A DNA stretch of 64,000 nt, taken from Mycobacterium sp. E796 (GTDB taxonomy: Bacteria; Actinomycetota; Actinomycetes; Mycobacteriales; Mycobacteriaceae). Made by a program: the position numbers and the translations under genes. Below, in pieces: positions 25,497 to 36,165 of the stretch (its first letter is position 1; every line of letters starts with the position of its first letter). A model generated the notes under the pieces. It was not told the origin of the DNA. It searched no databases and was given only the letters and a program-made list of their open reading frames with translations. Location: positions 33,865-97,864 of the forward strand of contig NZ_LZKK01000295.1 in the NCBI RefSeq assembly GCF_001672815.1, given 5' to 3'.

Positions 25497-27079
25497 GCAC
25501 CGCCGTCACCACCGCGCCGTCGTTCGCCGACGAGCACCGGCGGCTGGTCGCCGAATTGAACGCCAAGCTGGCCGCCGCCGCGCTGGGCGGCAACGAACGC
25601 GCGCGGGAACGCCACGTCAGCCGCGGCAAGCTGCTGCCCCGCGAGCGGGTGGACCGCCTGCTCGACCCCGGCAGCCCGTTTTTGGAGCTGGCCCCGCTGG
25701 CGGCCGGTGGCATGTACGACGACGAGTCCCCGGGAGCCGGGATCATCACCGGGATCGGCCGGGTATCCGAGCGCGAGTGCGTGATCGTCGCCAACGATGC
25801 GACCGTCAAGGGCGGCACCTACTACCCGATGACGGTCAAGAAGCACCTGCGCGCGCAGGAAGTCGCGTTGCAGAATCGGCTGCCGTGCATCTACCTGGTC
25901 GACTCCGGCGGCGCGTTCCTGCCGCGCCAGGACGAGGTCTTTCCCGACCGCGAGCACTTCGGCCGGATCTTCTACAACCAGGCGACCATGAGCGCCAAGG
26001 GGATCCCGCAGGTGGCCGCGGTGTTGGGATCGTGCACGGCGGGCGGCGCCTACGTGCCGGCGATGAGCGACGAGGCCGTCATCGTGCGCGAGCAGGGCAC
26101 CATCTTTCTCGGCGGCCCGCCGTTGGTCAAAGCCGCCACTGGTGAGATCGTCTCGGCCGAGGAACTCGGCGGCGGCGACCTGCACTCGCGGGTTTCCGGC
26201 GTCACCGACCACCTCGCCGACGACGACGAGCACGCGCTGCGGATCGTCCGCTCGATCACGGCCACGTTCGGGCCGCGCGAGCCCGCCCAGTGGGAGGTGC
26301 AACCGTCCGTCGAGCCCAGGCACGCGCAGGCGGAGCTCTACGACGTGGTGCCACCGGATCCGCGCGTGCCCTACGACGTGCACGAGGTGATCGTGCGCCT
26401 GGTCGACGGCAGCGAATTCAGCGAATTCAAGGCCAATTACGGCAAGACGCTGGTGACGGCCTTCGCGCGCATTCAGGGCCATCCCGTGGGCATTGTCGCC
26501 AACAACGGCGTGCTGTTCAGCGAATCGGCCTTGAAGGGCGCGCATTTCATCGAGCTGTGCGACAAGCGCAGGATTCCGCTGCTGTTTCTGCAGAACATCG
26601 CCGGGTTCATGGTCGGCCGCGACTACGAGGCCGGTGGCATCGCCAAGCACGGCGCCAAGATGGTCACGGCCGTGGCCTGCGCCCGGGTGCCCAAGCTGAC
26701 CGTCGTCATCGGCGGCTCCTACGGGGCGGGCAACTACTCGATGTGTGGACGCGCGTATTCGCCACGCTTCCTGTGGATGTGGCCCAACGCCCGCATCTCG
26801 GTGATGGGCGGCGAGCAGGCCGCATCGGTGCTGGCGACGGTGCGCGGCGAGCAGCTCAGCGCGGCGGGCAAGCCGTGGTCGGCCGACGACGAGGAGGCGT
26901 TCAAGGCGCCCATCCGGGCGCAGTACGAGGACCAGGGCAACCCGTACTACTCGACGGCGCGATTGTGGGACGACGGCATCATCGACCCGGCCGACACCAG
27001 AACGATTCTTGGGCTAGCCCTTTCGGCGTGCGCCCATGCGCCGCTGGAACCCGTCTCCTACGGCGTCTTTCGGATGTGA
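25493..27079 (+). CDS. accD1: Acyl-CoA carboxylase beta subunit AccD1 (methylcrotonyl-CoA carboxylase)
   Basis: A 528-residue carboxyltransferase subunit, the counterpart of Rv2502c. It transfers CO2 from biotin on AccA1 to 3-methylcrotonyl-CoA in leucine breakdown. Both crotonase-like halves are visible: the N-terminal acyl-CoA site with [16 protein letters not shown] and the C-terminal half with [17 protein letters not shown] and [16 protein letters not shown]. The oxyanion-hole glycine pairs are present. ATG 25493 overlaps the scoB-tail stop by 4 bases. accA1 follows 4 bases after its stop, so the two subunits are co-translated. Confidence 0.94.
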   Translation: MSTAVTTAPSFADEHRRLVAELNAKLAAAALGGNERARERHVSRGKLLPRERVDRLLDPGSPFLELAPLAAGGMYDDESPGAGIITGIGRVSERECVIVANDATVKGGTYYPMTVKKHLRAQEVALQNRLPCIYLVDSGGAFLPRQDEVFPDREHFGRIFYNQATMSAKGIPQVAAVLGSCTAGGAYVPAMSDEAVIVREQGTIFLGGPPLVKAATGEIVSAEELGGGDLHSRVSGVTDHLADDDEHALRIVRSITATFGPREPAQWEVQPSVEPRHAQAELYDVVPPDPRVPYDVHEVIVRLVDGSEFSEFKANYGKTLVTAFARIQGHPVGIVANNGVLFSESALKGAHFIELCDKRRIPLLFLQNIAGFMVGRDYEAGGIAKHGAKMVTAVACARVPKLTVVIGGSYGAGNYSMCGRAYSPRFLWMWPNARISVMGGEQAASVLATVRGEQLSAAGKPWSADDEEAFKAPIRAQYEDQGNPYYSTARLWDDGIIDPADTRTILGLALSACAHAPLEPVSYGVFRM

Positions 27080-27083
27080 GGCG

Positions 27084-29054
27084 ATGTTCGACACCGTATT
27101 AGTGGCCAACCGCGGCGAGATCGCGGTGCGCGTGATCCGCACGTTGCGACGGCTGGACATCCGGTCGGTCGCCGTCTACAGCGACCCCGACGCCGCCGCG
27201 CGGCACGTGCTCGAGGCCGACACGGCCGTGCGCCTGGGCCCCGCCGCGGCCCGCGAAAGCTACCTCGACATCGACAAGGTTGTCGACGCCGCGGTGCGCA
27301 CCGGGTCGCAGGCGATCCACCCGGGCTACGGGTTCCTATCGGAGAACGCGCATTTCGCCGCGGCGTGCGAGCGCGCCGGCGTGGTGTTCCTGGGCCCGCC
27401 GCCGCGCGCGATCGAGGTGATGGGCGACAAGATCACCGCGAAGAACGCCGTGGCCGCGTTCGACGTCCCGGTGGTGCCCGGGGTGGCCAAGCCGGGCCTG
27501 ACCGATGACGAACTCGCCGCCGCCGCCGACGAGATCGGCTATCCGGTGTTGATCAAGCCGTCCGCCGGCGGCGGTGGTAAGGGCATGCGGCTGGTCGAGG
27601 AGCCCGCGCGGCTGCGCGACGCGCTGGTGGGCGCGCGACGGGAGGCCGCCTCCTCGTTCGGCGACGACACGCTGTTCCTTGAGCGGTTTGTGTTGCGGCC
27701 CAGGCATATCGAGGTGCAGGTGCTCGCCGACACCCACGGCAACGTGGTCCATCTGGGCGAGCGCGAGTGCAGCCTGCAACGGCGCCACCAGAAGGTCATC
27801 GAGGAGGCGCCCTCGCCGCTGCTCGATCCCGCGACGCGGGCGCGGATCGGCGCCGCGGCCTGCAACACCGCCCGCAGCGTGGATTACGTCGGCGCCGGGA
27901 CGGTGGAGTTCATCGTCTCCGCGGATCGTCCCGACGAGTTCTTCTTCATGGAGATGAACACCCGCCTGCAGGTGGAGCATCCGGTCACCGAGGCGGTCAC
28001 CGGCCTGGACCTGGTGGAGTGGCAGCTGCGGGTGGCCGCCGGCGAGAAGCTGGCGTTCGCCCAGGACGACGTCGAATTGCGCGGGCACGCGATCGAGGCC
28101 CGCGTGTACGCGGAGGATCCGGCGCGCGGGTTCCTGCCCACCGGCGGCGAGGTGCTGGCGGTGTTCGAACCGTCGGGCGCCGGTGTGCGGGTGGACTCGT
28201 CGCTGCTCGCCGGCACTTTGGTCGGCAGCGACTACGACCCGATGCTGAGCAAGGTGATCGCCCACGGCAACGACCGCGAGGAGGCGCTCGCGAAACTCGA
28301 TCGGGCACTAACGCAAACCGTGATCCTCGGCGTCCAGACCAACGTCGAATTCCTCCGCTTCCTGCTGGCCGACGAGCGGGTGCGTGCGGGTGATCTGGAC
28401 ACCGCGCTGCTCGACGAGCGGCTGGCGGACTTCGCGCCGGCGCCGGCGCCCGACGACGTGCTCGCCGCCGGCGGGCTCTACCGCCAGTGGGTTCTGGCGC
28501 GCCGCGGCCGGGGCAACCCGTGGGCGCTGCCGACGGGATGGCGGGTCGGCGGTGGCGCCGCGCCGGTGCGCACCGCGATGCGGACCCCGCTGCGCAGCGA
28601 GACGGTGTCGGTGTGGGGAATGCCCGAGGCCGCCCTGGTTCAGGTCGGCGACGGTGAGATCGTTTCCGCCGGTGCCGAACTCGACGGCGCACGGATGAGC
28701 GCGACGCTGGGCGGGCGGCGCCGGGACTACTGGTGGGCCGAGGCCGACCGGCACCTGTGGATCGCCGACGAGCGGGGAACCTGGCACCTGCGCGAGGCCG
28801 AGGAGCACAAGATTCACCGCGCGGCGGGCGTGCGACCGGCCGAGGTTGTCAGTCCCATGCCCGGCAACGTGATTGCCGTGCAGGTCAGCTCCGGCGACGA
28901 GGTCTCCGAGGGCGACGTGATCGTCGTCGTCGAGGCGATGAAGATGGAACATTCTCTGCCCGCACCGGTTTCGGGCCGAGCGGAGCTGCTGGTGTCGGTC
29001 GGCGATCAGGTGAAAGTCGATCAGGTGCTGGCTCGAATTAAGGACGGATCATGA
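27084..29054 (+). CDS. accA1: Biotin-dependent acyl-CoA carboxylase alpha subunit AccA1
   Basis: 656 residues from ATG 27084, matching the length of M. tuberculosis AccA1. Domains in order: biotin-carboxylase N-domain ([18 protein letters not shown]), ATP-grasp with the glycine loop [10 protein letters not shown] and [15 protein letters not shown], biotin-carboxylase C-domain, a linker BT-like region and a C-terminal biotinyl domain. The biotin lysine is K620 in EAMKMEHS. It carboxylates biotin with ATP and bicarbonate for AccD1. The 3' end overlaps fadE19 by 4 bases. Confidence 0.95.
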   Translation: MFDTVLVANRGEIAVRVIRTLRRLDIRSVAVYSDPDAAARHVLEADTAVRLGPAAARESYLDIDKVVDAAVRTGSQAIHPGYGFLSENAHFAAACERAGVVFLGPPPRAIEVMGDKITAKNAVAAFDVPVVPGVAKPGLTDDELAAAADEIGYPVLIKPSAGGGGKGMRLVEEPARLRDALVGARREAASSFGDDTLFLERFVLRPRHIEVQVLADTHGNVVHLGERECSLQRRHQKVIEEAPSPLLDPATRARIGAAACNTARSVDYVGAGTVEFIVSADRPDEFFFMEMNTRLQVEHPVTEAVTGLDLVEWQLRVAAGEKLAFAQDDVELRGHAIEARVYAEDPARGFLPTGGEVLAVFEPSGAGVRVDSSLLAGTLVGSDYDPMLSKVIAHGNDREEALAKLDRALTQTVILGVQTNVEFLRFLLADERVRAGDLDTALLDERLADFAPAPAPDDVLAAGGLYRQWVLARRGRGNPWALPTGWRVGGGAAPVRTAMRTPLRSETVSVWGMPEAALVQVGDGEIVSAGAELDGARMSATLGGRRRDYWWAEADRHLWIADERGTWHLREAEEHKIHRAAGVRPAEVVSPMPGNVIAVQVSSGDEVSEGDVIVVVEAMKMEHSLPAPVSGRAELLVSVGDQVKVDQVLARIKDGS

Positions 29055-30217
29055 CGACAACGATTACGGCGGGAACGTTACCCAAGGAATACGAGGACCT
29101 TCGCGACACCGTCGCCGACTTCGCGCGGACCGTGGTCGCGCCGGTGTCGGCCAAACACGATGAGGAACACAGCTTCCCGTACGAGGTCGTCGCCAAGATG
29201 GCCGAGATGGGCCTGTTCGGGCTGCCCTTCCCTGAGGAGTACGGCGGCATGGGCGGCGACTACTTCGCGCTTGCGCTCGCGCTCGAGGAGCTCGGCAAGG
29301 TCGACCAGTCGGTGGCCATCACGCTGGAGGCCGGCGTCGGGCTCGGTGCGATGCCGATCTACCGGTTCGGCACCGAGGAGCAGAAGCAGAAATGGCTGCC
29401 GGACCTGACCGCCGGCCGAGCGCTGGCGGGTTTCGGGCTCACCGAGCCGGGTGCCGGCTCCGACGCGGGCGCCACCCGCACCACCGCCCGCCTCGACGAC
29501 GGGGAGTGGGTGATCAACGGCAGCAAGCAGTTCATCACCAACTCCGGCACCGACATCACCTCGCTGGTCACCGTCACGGCGGTCACCGGAACGCTCGCGG
29601 GCGACAAGAAGGAGATCTCGACGATCATCGTGCCCAGCGGCACACCGGGTTTCACCGTGGAGCCGGTCTACAACAAGGTCGGCTGGAACGCGTCGGACAC
29701 CCATCCGCTGAGCTTCGCCGACGCCCGCGTCCCGGAGGAGAACCTGCTTGGCGCCCGCGGGACCGGCTACGCGAACTTCCTGTCCATCCTGGACGAGGGC
29801 CGCATCGCGATCGCCGCGCTGGCGACCGGGGTCGCGCAGGGCTGCGTCGACGAAAGCGTCAAGTACGCCAAGGAACGCCAGTCGTTCGGCCAGCCGATCG
29901 GCTCGTATCAGGCGATCAGCTTCAAGATCGCGCGGATGGAAGCTCGCGCCCACGTCGCGCGCACCGCGTACTACGAGGCGGCCGCGAAGATGTTGGGGGG
30001 CAAGCCCTTCAAGAAGGAGGCGGCGATCGCGAAGATGGTCTCCTCCGAGGCCGCCATGGACAACGCCCGCGACGCCACGCAGATCCACGGCGGCTACGGC
30101 TTCATGAACGAATATCCGGTGGCGCGCCACTACCGCGACAGCAAGATCCTCGAGATCGGTGAAGGCACCACGGAAGTGCAGCTGATGCTGATCGCGCGAT
30201 CGCTGGGGCTGTCGTGA
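29051..30217 (+). CDS. fadE19: Acyl-CoA dehydrogenase FadE19 (isovaleryl-CoA dehydrogenase-like)
   Basis: A 388-residue FAD-dependent dehydrogenase. It has the signature [14 protein letters not shown], then [14 protein letters not shown], and the C-terminal signature [23 protein letters not shown], all characteristic of short-chain/branched-chain acyl-CoA dehydrogenases. In this operon it should oxidise isovaleryl-CoA to 3-methylcrotonyl-CoA, the substrate of AccA1-AccD1. Electrons would go to ETF. Its stop is followed immediately by a MIRU-like element. Confidence 0.92.
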   Translation: MTTTITAGTLPKEYEDLRDTVADFARTVVAPVSAKHDEEHSFPYEVVAKMAEMGLFGLPFPEEYGGMGGDYFALALALEELGKVDQSVAITLEAGVGLGAMPIYRFGTEEQKQKWLPDLTAGRALAGFGLTEPGAGSDAGATRTTARLDDGEWVINGSKQFITNSGTDITSLVTVTAVTGTLAGDKKEISTIIVPSGTPGFTVEPVYNKVGWNASDTHPLSFADARVPEENLLGARGTGYANFLSILDEGRIAIAALATGVAQGCVDESVKYAKERQSFGQPIGSYQAISFKIARMEARAHVARTAYYEAAAKMLGGKPFKKEAAIAKMVSSEAAMDNARDATQIHGGYGFMNEYPVARHYRDSKILEIGEGTTEVQLMLIARSLGLS

Positions 30218-30300
30218 CGCGCGCCGGCGACGATGCAGTGGGGGTGCCCCCAGCCGCGCAGCGGCGAGAGGGACGGAGCGATGAGGAGCGGCGCTCATGA
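30215..30300 (+). repeat. MIRU-like interspersed repeat between fadE19 and the MaoC gene
   Basis: The stretch begins with the fadE19 TGA, contains CGCGCCGGCGACGATGCAG and later GAGCGATGAGGAGCGGCGC, and ends at the next ATG (30297). These are the hallmarks of mycobacterial interspersed repetitive units, which sit between co-transcribed genes and link the upstream stop to the downstream start. An internal GGGGGTGCCCCC inverted repeat could form a hairpin. Identified from remembered consensus, one copy only. Confidence 0.65.
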
Positions 30301-30791
30301 CGGAACCCCGGTCGATTATCCAGCGGGGCTTGTGGTTTGAGGAGTTCGAGGTCGGCACGACCTACCTGCACCGCCCCGGTCGCACCGTCACCGAGGCCGA
30401 CAACGTGTTGTTCACCACGCTGACGATGAACACCCAGTCGCTGCACTTGGACGCGGCGTGGGCCGCCGAGCAGCCGGGCTTTCGCGGCGAGCGACTGGTG
30501 AACTCGATGTTCACCCTCTCCACGCTGGTGGGGCTGTCGGTGGCGCAATTGACGCTCGGCACCATCGTCGCCAACCTCGGCTTCTCCGAGGTGTCGTTCC
30601 CCAAGCCCGTCTTCCACGGCGACACCCTGTACGCCGAGACCGTGTGCACGGACAAGCGAGAGTCGAAGAGCCGGCCCGGCGAGGGCATCGTCACCCTCGA
30701 GCACACCGGCCGCAACCAGCACGGCGACGTGGTGGCGCGGGCGGTGCGGAGCACCCTGGTACAAAAGCGGCCAGACACAGAGGAGTCGTGA
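30297..30791 (+). CDS. MaoC-like hydratase (Rv2499c-type)
   Basis: A 164-residue single hotdog-fold MaoC-family enoyl-CoA hydratase. The fold is indicated by [24 protein letters not shown] and HLDAAWA, followed by [14 protein letters not shown] and the [14 protein letters not shown] segment. Its place between fadE19/acc and citE suggests that it hydrates 3-methylglutaconyl-CoA to 3-hydroxy-3-methylglutaryl-CoA in leucine catabolism. ATG 30297 is at the end of the MIRU-like element. Its TGA overlaps the citE ATG by one base. Confidence 0.85.
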   Translation: MTEPRSIIQRGLWFEEFEVGTTYLHRPGRTVTEADNVLFTTLTMNTQSLHLDAAWAAEQPGFRGERLVNSMFTLSTLVGLSVAQLTLGTIVANLGFSEVSFPKPVFHGDTLYAETVCTDKRESKSRPGEGIVTLEHTGRNQHGDVVARAVRSTLVQKRPDTEES

Positions 30792-31612
30792 TGCACCTGC
30801 GCGCCGCCGGCCCGGCCTGGTTGTTCTGCCCGGCCGACCGTCCCGAGCGTTTCGCCAAGGCCGCCGCCGCGGCCGACGTCGTGATCCTCGACCTCGAGGA
30901 CGGCGTGGCCGAGGCCGACAAGCCCGCCGCCCGCAAGGCGCTACGGGAGACCCCGCTGGACCCCGAGCGCACCGTGGTGCGGATCAACGCCGCCGGCACC
31001 GACGAGTACGCCCGCGACCTCGAGGCCCTGGCCGACACCGCCTACACCACGGTCATGCTCTCCAAGACCGAATCGGCCGCGCAGGTCACCGCGCTGGCGC
31101 CGCGCGAGGTGGTCGCGCTGATCGAGACGCCGCGCGGCGCGGTGTTCGTCACCGAAATCGCCGCGGCCGAGGGCACCACCGCCGTGATGTGGGGTGCCGA
31201 GGACCTGGTCGCCGCCCTCGGCGGCAGCTCCAGCCGGCTGCCCGACGGCACGTATCGCGACGTCGCCCGGCACGTGCGGTCGGCCGCCCTGCTCGCGGCG
31301 TCCGCGTTCGGCCGGATCGCGCTCGACGCCGTCCATCTGGACATCCGGGACATCGAGGGGCTGCGGGCCGAGGCCGACGACGCCGTCGCCGTGGGTTTCG
31401 ACGCGACCGTCTGCATCCACCCCAGCCAGGTCGCCGTCGTGCGGGAGGCCTACCGCCCCAGCGAGGAGAAGCTGGACTGGGCGCGCCGGGTGCTGGCGGC
31501 CGCGCGCTCGGAGCGCGGCGTGTTCGCGTTCGAGGGACAGATGGTCGACTCGCCGGTGCTCAAGCACGCGGAGATGTTGCTGCGGCGGGCGGGCGAGTCC
31601 GCGTCGGAGTAA
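30791..31612 (+). CDS. citE: CitE-like beta-hydroxyacyl-CoA lyase (Rv2498c-type)
   Basis: 273 residues, the same length as Rv2498c. It is a HpcH/HpaI aldolase-citrate lyase-family TIM barrel that needs Mg2+. VVILDLEDGVAEADK holds the metal-binding residues; VVRINAAG, ALIETPRGAV (Glu ligand) and WGAEDLVAALG are further active-site strands. The M. tuberculosis protein has been reported to cleave HMG-CoA and citramalyl-CoA, linking leucine and itaconate breakdown. In this cluster it would give acetyl-CoA and acetoacetate. It is the last gene before a separate bkdABC promoter. Confidence 0.92.
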   Translation: MHLRAAGPAWLFCPADRPERFAKAAAAADVVILDLEDGVAEADKPAARKALRETPLDPERTVVRINAAGTDEYARDLEALADTAYTTVMLSKTESAAQVTALAPREVVALIETPRGAVFVTEIAAAEGTTAVMWGAEDLVAALGGSSSRLPDGTYRDVARHVRSAALLAASAFGRIALDAVHLDIRDIEGLRAEADDAVAVGFDATVCIHPSQVAVVREAYRPSEEKLDWARRVLAAARSERGVFAFEGQMVDSPVLKHAEMLLRRAGESASE

Positions 31613-31670
31613 AGCGCGACACGTTTTCGCCCCAGCCGTGATCAACGCAGTGTCTTCGTATTTGGGCGCA

Positions 31671-31676
31671 TAATGG
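31671..31676 (+). promoter_or_regulatory. Possible -10 of bkdABC
   Basis: CATAAT lies 65 bases before the bkdA ATG, in a 128-base gap after citE that includes a short AT-rich stretch. GGAGG precedes bkdA. No BkaR-type palindrome is visible here, so bkdABC may have its own control in addition to read-through. Confidence 0.35.
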
Positions 31677-31740
31677 GGGATACGCCAGTCTCGCGGCGAG
31701 CGCAGGCTCTCGGGTAGCTGGCGATCGCCAAGGAGGCGGT

Positions 31741-32832
31741 ATGACGGAATTCGCTCAGAAGCCGATGACCGTCGACCTCGAGCCGGTCCAGCTCATCGCC
31801 GCCGACGGCACGCCGACCGCCGAGCCCCGCTACGGCCGCGACCTTCCGCCCGAGACGCTGTGCTGGCTCTACGAGATGATGGTCGTCACCCGCGAGCTCG
31901 ACACCGAGTTCGTCAACCTGAAGCGCCAAGGGCAACTGGCCCTGTTCGCGTCGTGCCGCGGCCAGGAAGCCGCCCAGGTCGGCGCCGCGGCGTGCCTGCG
32001 CAAGACCGACTGGCTGTTTCCGCAATACCGTGAGCTCGGCGCCTATCTGGTGCGCGGCATCCCACCGGGGCACGTGGGGGCGGCGTGGCGGGGAACGTGG
32101 CATGGCGGCCTCGATTTCACCAAGAAATGCTGCGCCCCAATGTCGATCGCGATCGGCACGCAGACCCTGCACGCCGTCGGGGCGGCGATGGCCGCGCAAC
32201 GCCTGAGGGAGGATTCGGTGACGGTGGCCTTCCTCGGGGACGGCGCCACCAGCGAGGGCGACGTGCACGAGGCGTTGAACTTCGCGGCCGTCTTCGCGAC
32301 GCCGTGCGTGTTCTACGTGCAGAACAACCAGTGGGCGATTTCGGTGCCGGTCTCCAAGCAGACGGCCGCACCTTCCATCGCGCACAAGGCAATTGGTTAC
32401 GGAATGCCCGGGGTCCGGGTGGACGGCAACGACGTCCTGGCGTGCTACGCGGTGACGGCCGAGGCCGCCGCCCGCGCCCGGGCCGGTGGCGGCCCGACGT
32501 TGATCGAGGCGGTCACCTACCGGCTCGGCCCGCACACCACTTCCGACGATCCGAGCCGATACCGCACCCAGGACGAAGTGGACCGGTGGGCGGCGCTGGA
32601 CCCGATCCCCCGCTACCGCACGTACTTACAGGGCGAGGGCCTGTGGTCGCAACGCCTGGAGGAGCGGGTCACCGCGCGCGCGAAGCGGATGCGGTCCGAA
32701 CTGCGCGACGCGGTGTTCGACGCGCCCGACTTCGACGTCGACGAGGTGTTCACGACGGTGTACGCCGAGATCACGCCCGGACTGGAGGCGCAGCGCCAAC
32801 AGCTGCTGGCCGAACTGGGGAGGCTCGAATGA
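31741..32832 (+). CDS. bkdA: Branched-chain keto-acid dehydrogenase E1 alpha subunit
   Basis: A 363-residue TPP-dependent E1 alpha subunit (older name pdhA). The TPP/Mg2+ motif begins LGDGATSEGDVHEALNFA (G166-D167-G168) and ends at NNQWAIS. The phosphorylation-loop-like region YRLGPHTTSDDPSRYR is typical of branched-chain E1. With BkdB it decarboxylates keto-acids of Leu/Ile/Val and acylates lipoyl-BkdC. GGAGG lies before ATG 31741. It overlaps bkdB by 4 bases, assuring equal expression. Confidence 0.94.
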   Translation: MTEFAQKPMTVDLEPVQLIAADGTPTAEPRYGRDLPPETLCWLYEMMVVTRELDTEFVNLKRQGQLALFASCRGQEAAQVGAAACLRKTDWLFPQYRELGAYLVRGIPPGHVGAAWRGTWHGGLDFTKKCCAPMSIAIGTQTLHAVGAAMAAQRLREDSVTVAFLGDGATSEGDVHEALNFAAVFATPCVFYVQNNQWAISVPVSKQTAAPSIAHKAIGYGMPGVRVDGNDVLACYAVTAEAAARARAGGGPTLIEAVTYRLGPHTTSDDPSRYRTQDEVDRWAALDPIPRYRTYLQGEGLWSQRLEERVTARAKRMRSELRDAVFDAPDFDVDEVFTTVYAEITPGLEAQRQQLLAELGRLE

Positions 32833-33863
32833 CCCAGCTCGCCGAGCCCCCGGGCCTGCCCGCCCTTGATGCGGCAATCGGAGCGCAACAACTGACGATG
32901 GTGCAGGCGCTCAACCGCGCGCTGCACGACGCCATGGTCGCCGACGATCGCGTCCTGGTGTTCGGCGAGGACGTCTCCGTCGAAGGCGGGGTCTTCCGGG
33001 TGACCGAAGGGCTCGCCGAAACCTTCGGCGAGGAGCGGTGTTTCGACACGCCACTGGCGGAGTCGGCCATCATCGGCATCGCGGTCGGACTGGCGCTGCG
33101 CGGATTTGTCCCGGTGCCGGAGATCCAGTTCGACGGATTCTCCTACCCGGCCTTCGATCAGGTGGTCAGCCACCTGGCCAAGTACCACACCCGCACCCGT
33201 GGCGAGATCAACATGCCCGTCACGGTCCGGATCCCGTCGTTCGGCGGAATCGGCGCGGCCGAACATCATTCGGACTCCACCGAGTCCTACTGGGCGCACA
33301 CCGCCGGCTTGAAGGTGGTGGTGCCATCAAGCCCGGGCGACGCCTATTGGTTGCTTCGCCATGCGATCGCCTGCCCCGACCCGGTGATGTACCTGGAGCC
33401 GAAGCGGCGCTATCAGGGCCGCGGCTTGGTCGACGTGAGCCGGCCGGAACCGCCGATCGGGCAGGCGATGGTGCGGCGCCCGGGCCGGGATGTGACCGTC
33501 ATAACCTATGGCAGCCTGGTGAGCACCGCCGTGGCCACCGCGGAAGATGCGCAGCGCCAACACGATTGGAGCCTGGAGGTTATCGATCTGCGGTCACTGG
33601 TCCCGCTCGACTTCGACACGATCGCCGCGTCGATCCATCGGACCGGGCGCTGCGTGGTGTTGCACGAAGGACCCCGCAGCCTGGGCTACGGGGCCGGTCT
33701 GGCCGCCCGCATCCAGGAGGAGATGTTCTACGAGCTGGAGGCACCGGTGTTGCGCGCCTGTGGTTTTGACACGCCCTATCCGCCGGCCCGGTTGGAAAGG
33801 CTGTGGTTACCCGGCCCCGACCGGCTGCTGGACTGCGTCGAGCGCGTGCTGGGTCTGCCGTGA
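32829..33863 (+). CDS. bkdB: Branched-chain keto-acid dehydrogenase E1 beta subunit
   Basis: 344 residues. The N-terminal transketolase-like pyrimidine-binding domain shows [21 protein letters not shown], with [19 protein letters not shown] and [19 protein letters not shown]. The C-terminal domain contains [13 protein letters not shown] and [16 protein letters not shown]. Complete and typical of E1 beta in length. It starts within the end of bkdA and overlaps GTG 33860 of bkdC, so the three are one translation-coupled unit. Confidence 0.94.
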   Translation: MTQLAEPPGLPALDAAIGAQQLTMVQALNRALHDAMVADDRVLVFGEDVSVEGGVFRVTEGLAETFGEERCFDTPLAESAIIGIAVGLALRGFVPVPEIQFDGFSYPAFDQVVSHLAKYHTRTRGEINMPVTVRIPSFGGIGAAEHHSDSTESYWAHTAGLKVVVPSSPGDAYWLLRHAIACPDPVMYLEPKRRYQGRGLVDVSRPEPPIGQAMVRRPGRDVTVITYGSLVSTAVATAEDAQRQHDWSLEVIDLRSLVPLDFDTIAASIHRTGRCVVLHEGPRSLGYGAGLAARIQEEMFYELEAPVLRACGFDTPYPPARLERLWLPGPDRLLDCVERVLGLP

Positions 33864-35017
33864 GCGCCGACCAGCGGGTCAAGCCGTTCCGGGTTCCCGA
33901 CCTCGGCGAGGGGCTGGAAGAGGTGACGGTGTCGTGCTGGTACGTCGCCGCCGGCGACGAGGTCGAACTCAACCAGGTCTTGTGTTCGGTGGAGACCGCC
34001 AAGGCCGAGGTGGAAATCCCGAGCCCGTATGCCGGGCGAATCGTCGAGACCAATGGGGCCGAGGGCGATGTGCTCAAGGTCGGCGCGGTGCTGGTCCGCA
34101 TCGACACCGCGCCCGCCGCCACCAACGGTGAGGCCGCGGCACCCACGTTGGTCGGCTACGGCGCCGACGCGGCCATCGACGCCAGCCGACGGGCCGCCCG
34201 GCCGCTCGCCGCCCCACCCGCGCGCAAGCTGGCCAAGGAACTCGCGGTCGACCTCGCCTCGATCCGGCGCGATGCGGGTGAGATCATCACCCGCGCCGAC
34301 GTGCTGGCGGCCGCCCAGGGGACGGGGACCGACATTCGGCCGGTTCGCGGCGTGCAGGCCCGGATGGCCGAGAAGATGGCGTTGTCGCACAAGGAAATCC
34401 CGGCCGCCACGGTCAGCGTCGACGTTGACTGCAGCGCGCTGCTGCGGCTACGCGACCGTTGTCGTCCCGCTCACCCGGAGATCACGCCGTTCGTGCTGAC
34501 GCTGCGGCTTCTCGTTATCGCCTTGGGCCGCAACATCATTCTCAACTCGACCTGGGTCGACTCGCCCGAGGGCCCGCAGGTCCAGGTCCATCGCGGCGTG
34601 CATCTGGGGTTTGGCGTGGCCACCGAGCGCGGGCTGCTGGTCCCGGTGATCACCGACGCGCAGAACAAGACGACCCGCGAACTGGCCAGCCGGACAGCCG
34701 AATTGATCGTCGGCGCGCGGGAGGGCAGCCTGACGCCCGCGCAGTTGCTGGGCTCGACGTTCACGGTGTCGAACTTCGGGGCGCTGGGCGTGGACGACGG
34801 CGTGCCGGTGATCAACCATCCGGAGGCGGCGATCCTGGGCATGGGAGCGATCAGGCCACGCCCGGTGGTCGTCGGCGACGAGGTCGTTGTCCGGTCGACG
34901 ATGAGCCTGACGTGCGTATTCGATCACCGCGTCGCCGATGGCGCTCAGGTGGCGCAATTCGTCTGCGAGCTAAGGGATCTGATCGAGGCGCCCGAGACCG
35001 CCTTGCTCGACCTCTAG
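33860..35017 (+). CDS. bkdC: Branched-chain keto-acid dehydrogenase E2 (dihydrolipoyl acyltransferase)
   Basis: 385 residues: one lipoyl domain (residues ~8-85, lipoyl lysine K48 in VETAKAEVE), a peripheral subunit-binding domain ([17 protein letters not shown], about 120-155) and the catalytic 2-oxoacid acyltransferase domain ending with DHRVADG (H356, D360). It transfers branched acyl groups to CoA. The third partner, Lpd, is encoded elsewhere in mycobacteria. The TAG stop is interleaved with the stop of the convergent gene at 35014. Confidence 0.94.
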   Translation: MSADQRVKPFRVPDLGEGLEEVTVSCWYVAAGDEVELNQVLCSVETAKAEVEIPSPYAGRIVETNGAEGDVLKVGAVLVRIDTAPAATNGEAAAPTLVGYGADAAIDASRRAARPLAAPPARKLAKELAVDLASIRRDAGEIITRADVLAAAQGTGTDIRPVRGVQARMAEKMALSHKEIPAATVSVDVDCSALLRLRDRCRPAHPEITPFVLTLRLLVIALGRNIILNSTWVDSPEGPQVQVHRGVHLGFGVATERGLLVPVITDAQNKTTRELASRTAELIVGAREGSLTPAQLLGSTFTVSNFGALGVDDGVPVINHPEAAILGMGAIRPRPVVVGDEVVVRSTMSLTCVFDHRVADGAQVAQFVCELRDLIEAPETALLDL

Positions 35018-35487
35018 GACGTCGGCGTCGCCGTCGACGTCGGCGTCGGCGTCGCCGACGTCGAGGGGGTCTGTTCGATCTTTATCTGGTCGGTCTCGCT
35101 GTATCCCGCGGGTCGGCCGCAGGCGGGCAGGATGTAGGTTTGTTGGGCCGTTCCGGTGAGGGTGTTGGGATCCCACGTCATGTGCGAATTCGATCCGTAC
35201 TGAGTGTAAGAACCGTCCGCGCAACTGATGTTGTTGAGCGTGTCGAGCACCCATTGGCCGTCGACCAACCGAGCCTGGCTGCCGCCGGCCCCAGCTTTTA
35301 TCCAGATGCATCCGTCGCCACAGGAGTTGACGGTCCAACTGGTGGTCAGGGTTCCGCCGGAAGGCGTGGTCGCGGTCAAGGTGTAGCTGCCGTCCATGGT
35401 CGGCGTGTCAGCCCACGCCGTCCCGGCTGCGCCGACGACTAAACCGGCGAACATCGTGGTAATTACCAATCCTCGTCCGATGACCAT
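35014..35487 (-). CDS. Secreted hypothetical protein with Thr/Pro-rich tail
   Basis: 157 residues. A signal peptide ([19 protein letters not shown]) is followed by a 100-residue domain beginning [21 protein letters not shown], with four cysteines ([22 protein letters not shown]). This pattern recurs in mycobacterial secreted proteins of unknown function. The C-terminus is a low-complexity [18 protein letters not shown] tail encoded by a GACGTC/GGCGTC repeat. Convergent with bkdC, with the two stop codons overlapping by two bases. Confidence 0.75.
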   Translation of the reverse strand: MVIGRGLVITTMFAGLVVGAAGTAWADTPTMDGSYTLTATTPSGGTLTTSWTVNSCGDGCIWIKAGAGGSQARLVDGQWVLDTLNNISCADGSYTQYGSNSHMTWDPNTLTGTAQQTYILPACGRPAGYSETDQIKIEQTPSTSATPTPTSTATPTS

Positions 35488-35716
35488 GCTCGTGTTCCCC
35501 TCTGGATCCGTTCAGGTGCGCCGAGCGCTTTTGATGGTGTATCACAGGTTGCGCCCCGCCGCGATTTGAAAACCGGCCACTCGCGGCAAATGCGCAGGTC
35601 AGCGCGGTGACCGCCTGGCTGGTCTCGCGCCGGAGGCGGCGAAGGGGGAGAATCGTCTCCTCGCGTTTACCTGCGCCACTGCGGCGCAGCGCAACGGAAA
35701 AGGGGCGGGGAGCGCC

Positions 35717-36094
35717 ATGAAGAAACGAGCAGTGGCAGCGATCGCGATCGGCATGGCATTCGCAGCAACGCCGCTCGCGCATGCCGACGACCCGTGGATC
35801 GCCATGGCGATCTCAGACTCCACGGGGAAGATCAAGTTCACCACTGGGGGAAGCAGCCAATCCGACGCGGAGAAGACGGTGATGTCGGCCTGTCGCAGCA
35901 CGATCAGTGACTGCCGCCTTTTGGCCAGCGGGCAGGGGGGGTGCGTGGCGATTGCCATGCCTCCGGCGCACACCAGATACTTCGGCGGCTGGGGTGCCAC
36001 ACGTGCTGACGCGGAGGCGGCCGCCGTGGCGAACTCCGCCGGCGGAACGGTTCTGGCAGACCACACCCATTGCGCGGGGGATCCCACCGGCTAG
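35717..36094 (+). CDS. Secreted DUF4189 family protein
   Basis: 125 residues. Signal peptide KKRAVAAIAIGMAFAATPLAHA, then a small DUF4189 domain: PWIAMAISDSTGKIKFTTGGSSQSDAEKTVMSACR, split here by two cysteine pairs (SACR, SDCR, GGCVAIAM, HTHCAG), and the repeated aromatic GGWGATRADAEAAA motif. ATG 35717 has GGGGCGGGGAG upstream. DUF4189 proteins are common mycobacterial secreted proteins with no proven activity. Confidence 0.8.
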   Translation: MKKRAVAAIAIGMAFAATPLAHADDPWIAMAISDSTGKIKFTTGGSSQSDAEKTVMSACRSTISDCRLLASGQGGCVAIAMPPAHTRYFGGWGATRADAEAAAVANSAGGTVLADHTHCAGDPTG

Positions 36095-36165
36095 TGCTCG
36101 ACGTGAAACTTAACTGACTGCGACGCCCCTTGGCATGCCGCACGTCCGCGGGACGGGGTAGGCGG

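Noticed and set aside
35018..35066. GACGTC/GGCGTC tandem repeats after bkdC
   Set aside because: They encode the Thr/Pro/Ser tail of the convergent secreted protein, so coding low complexity explains them.
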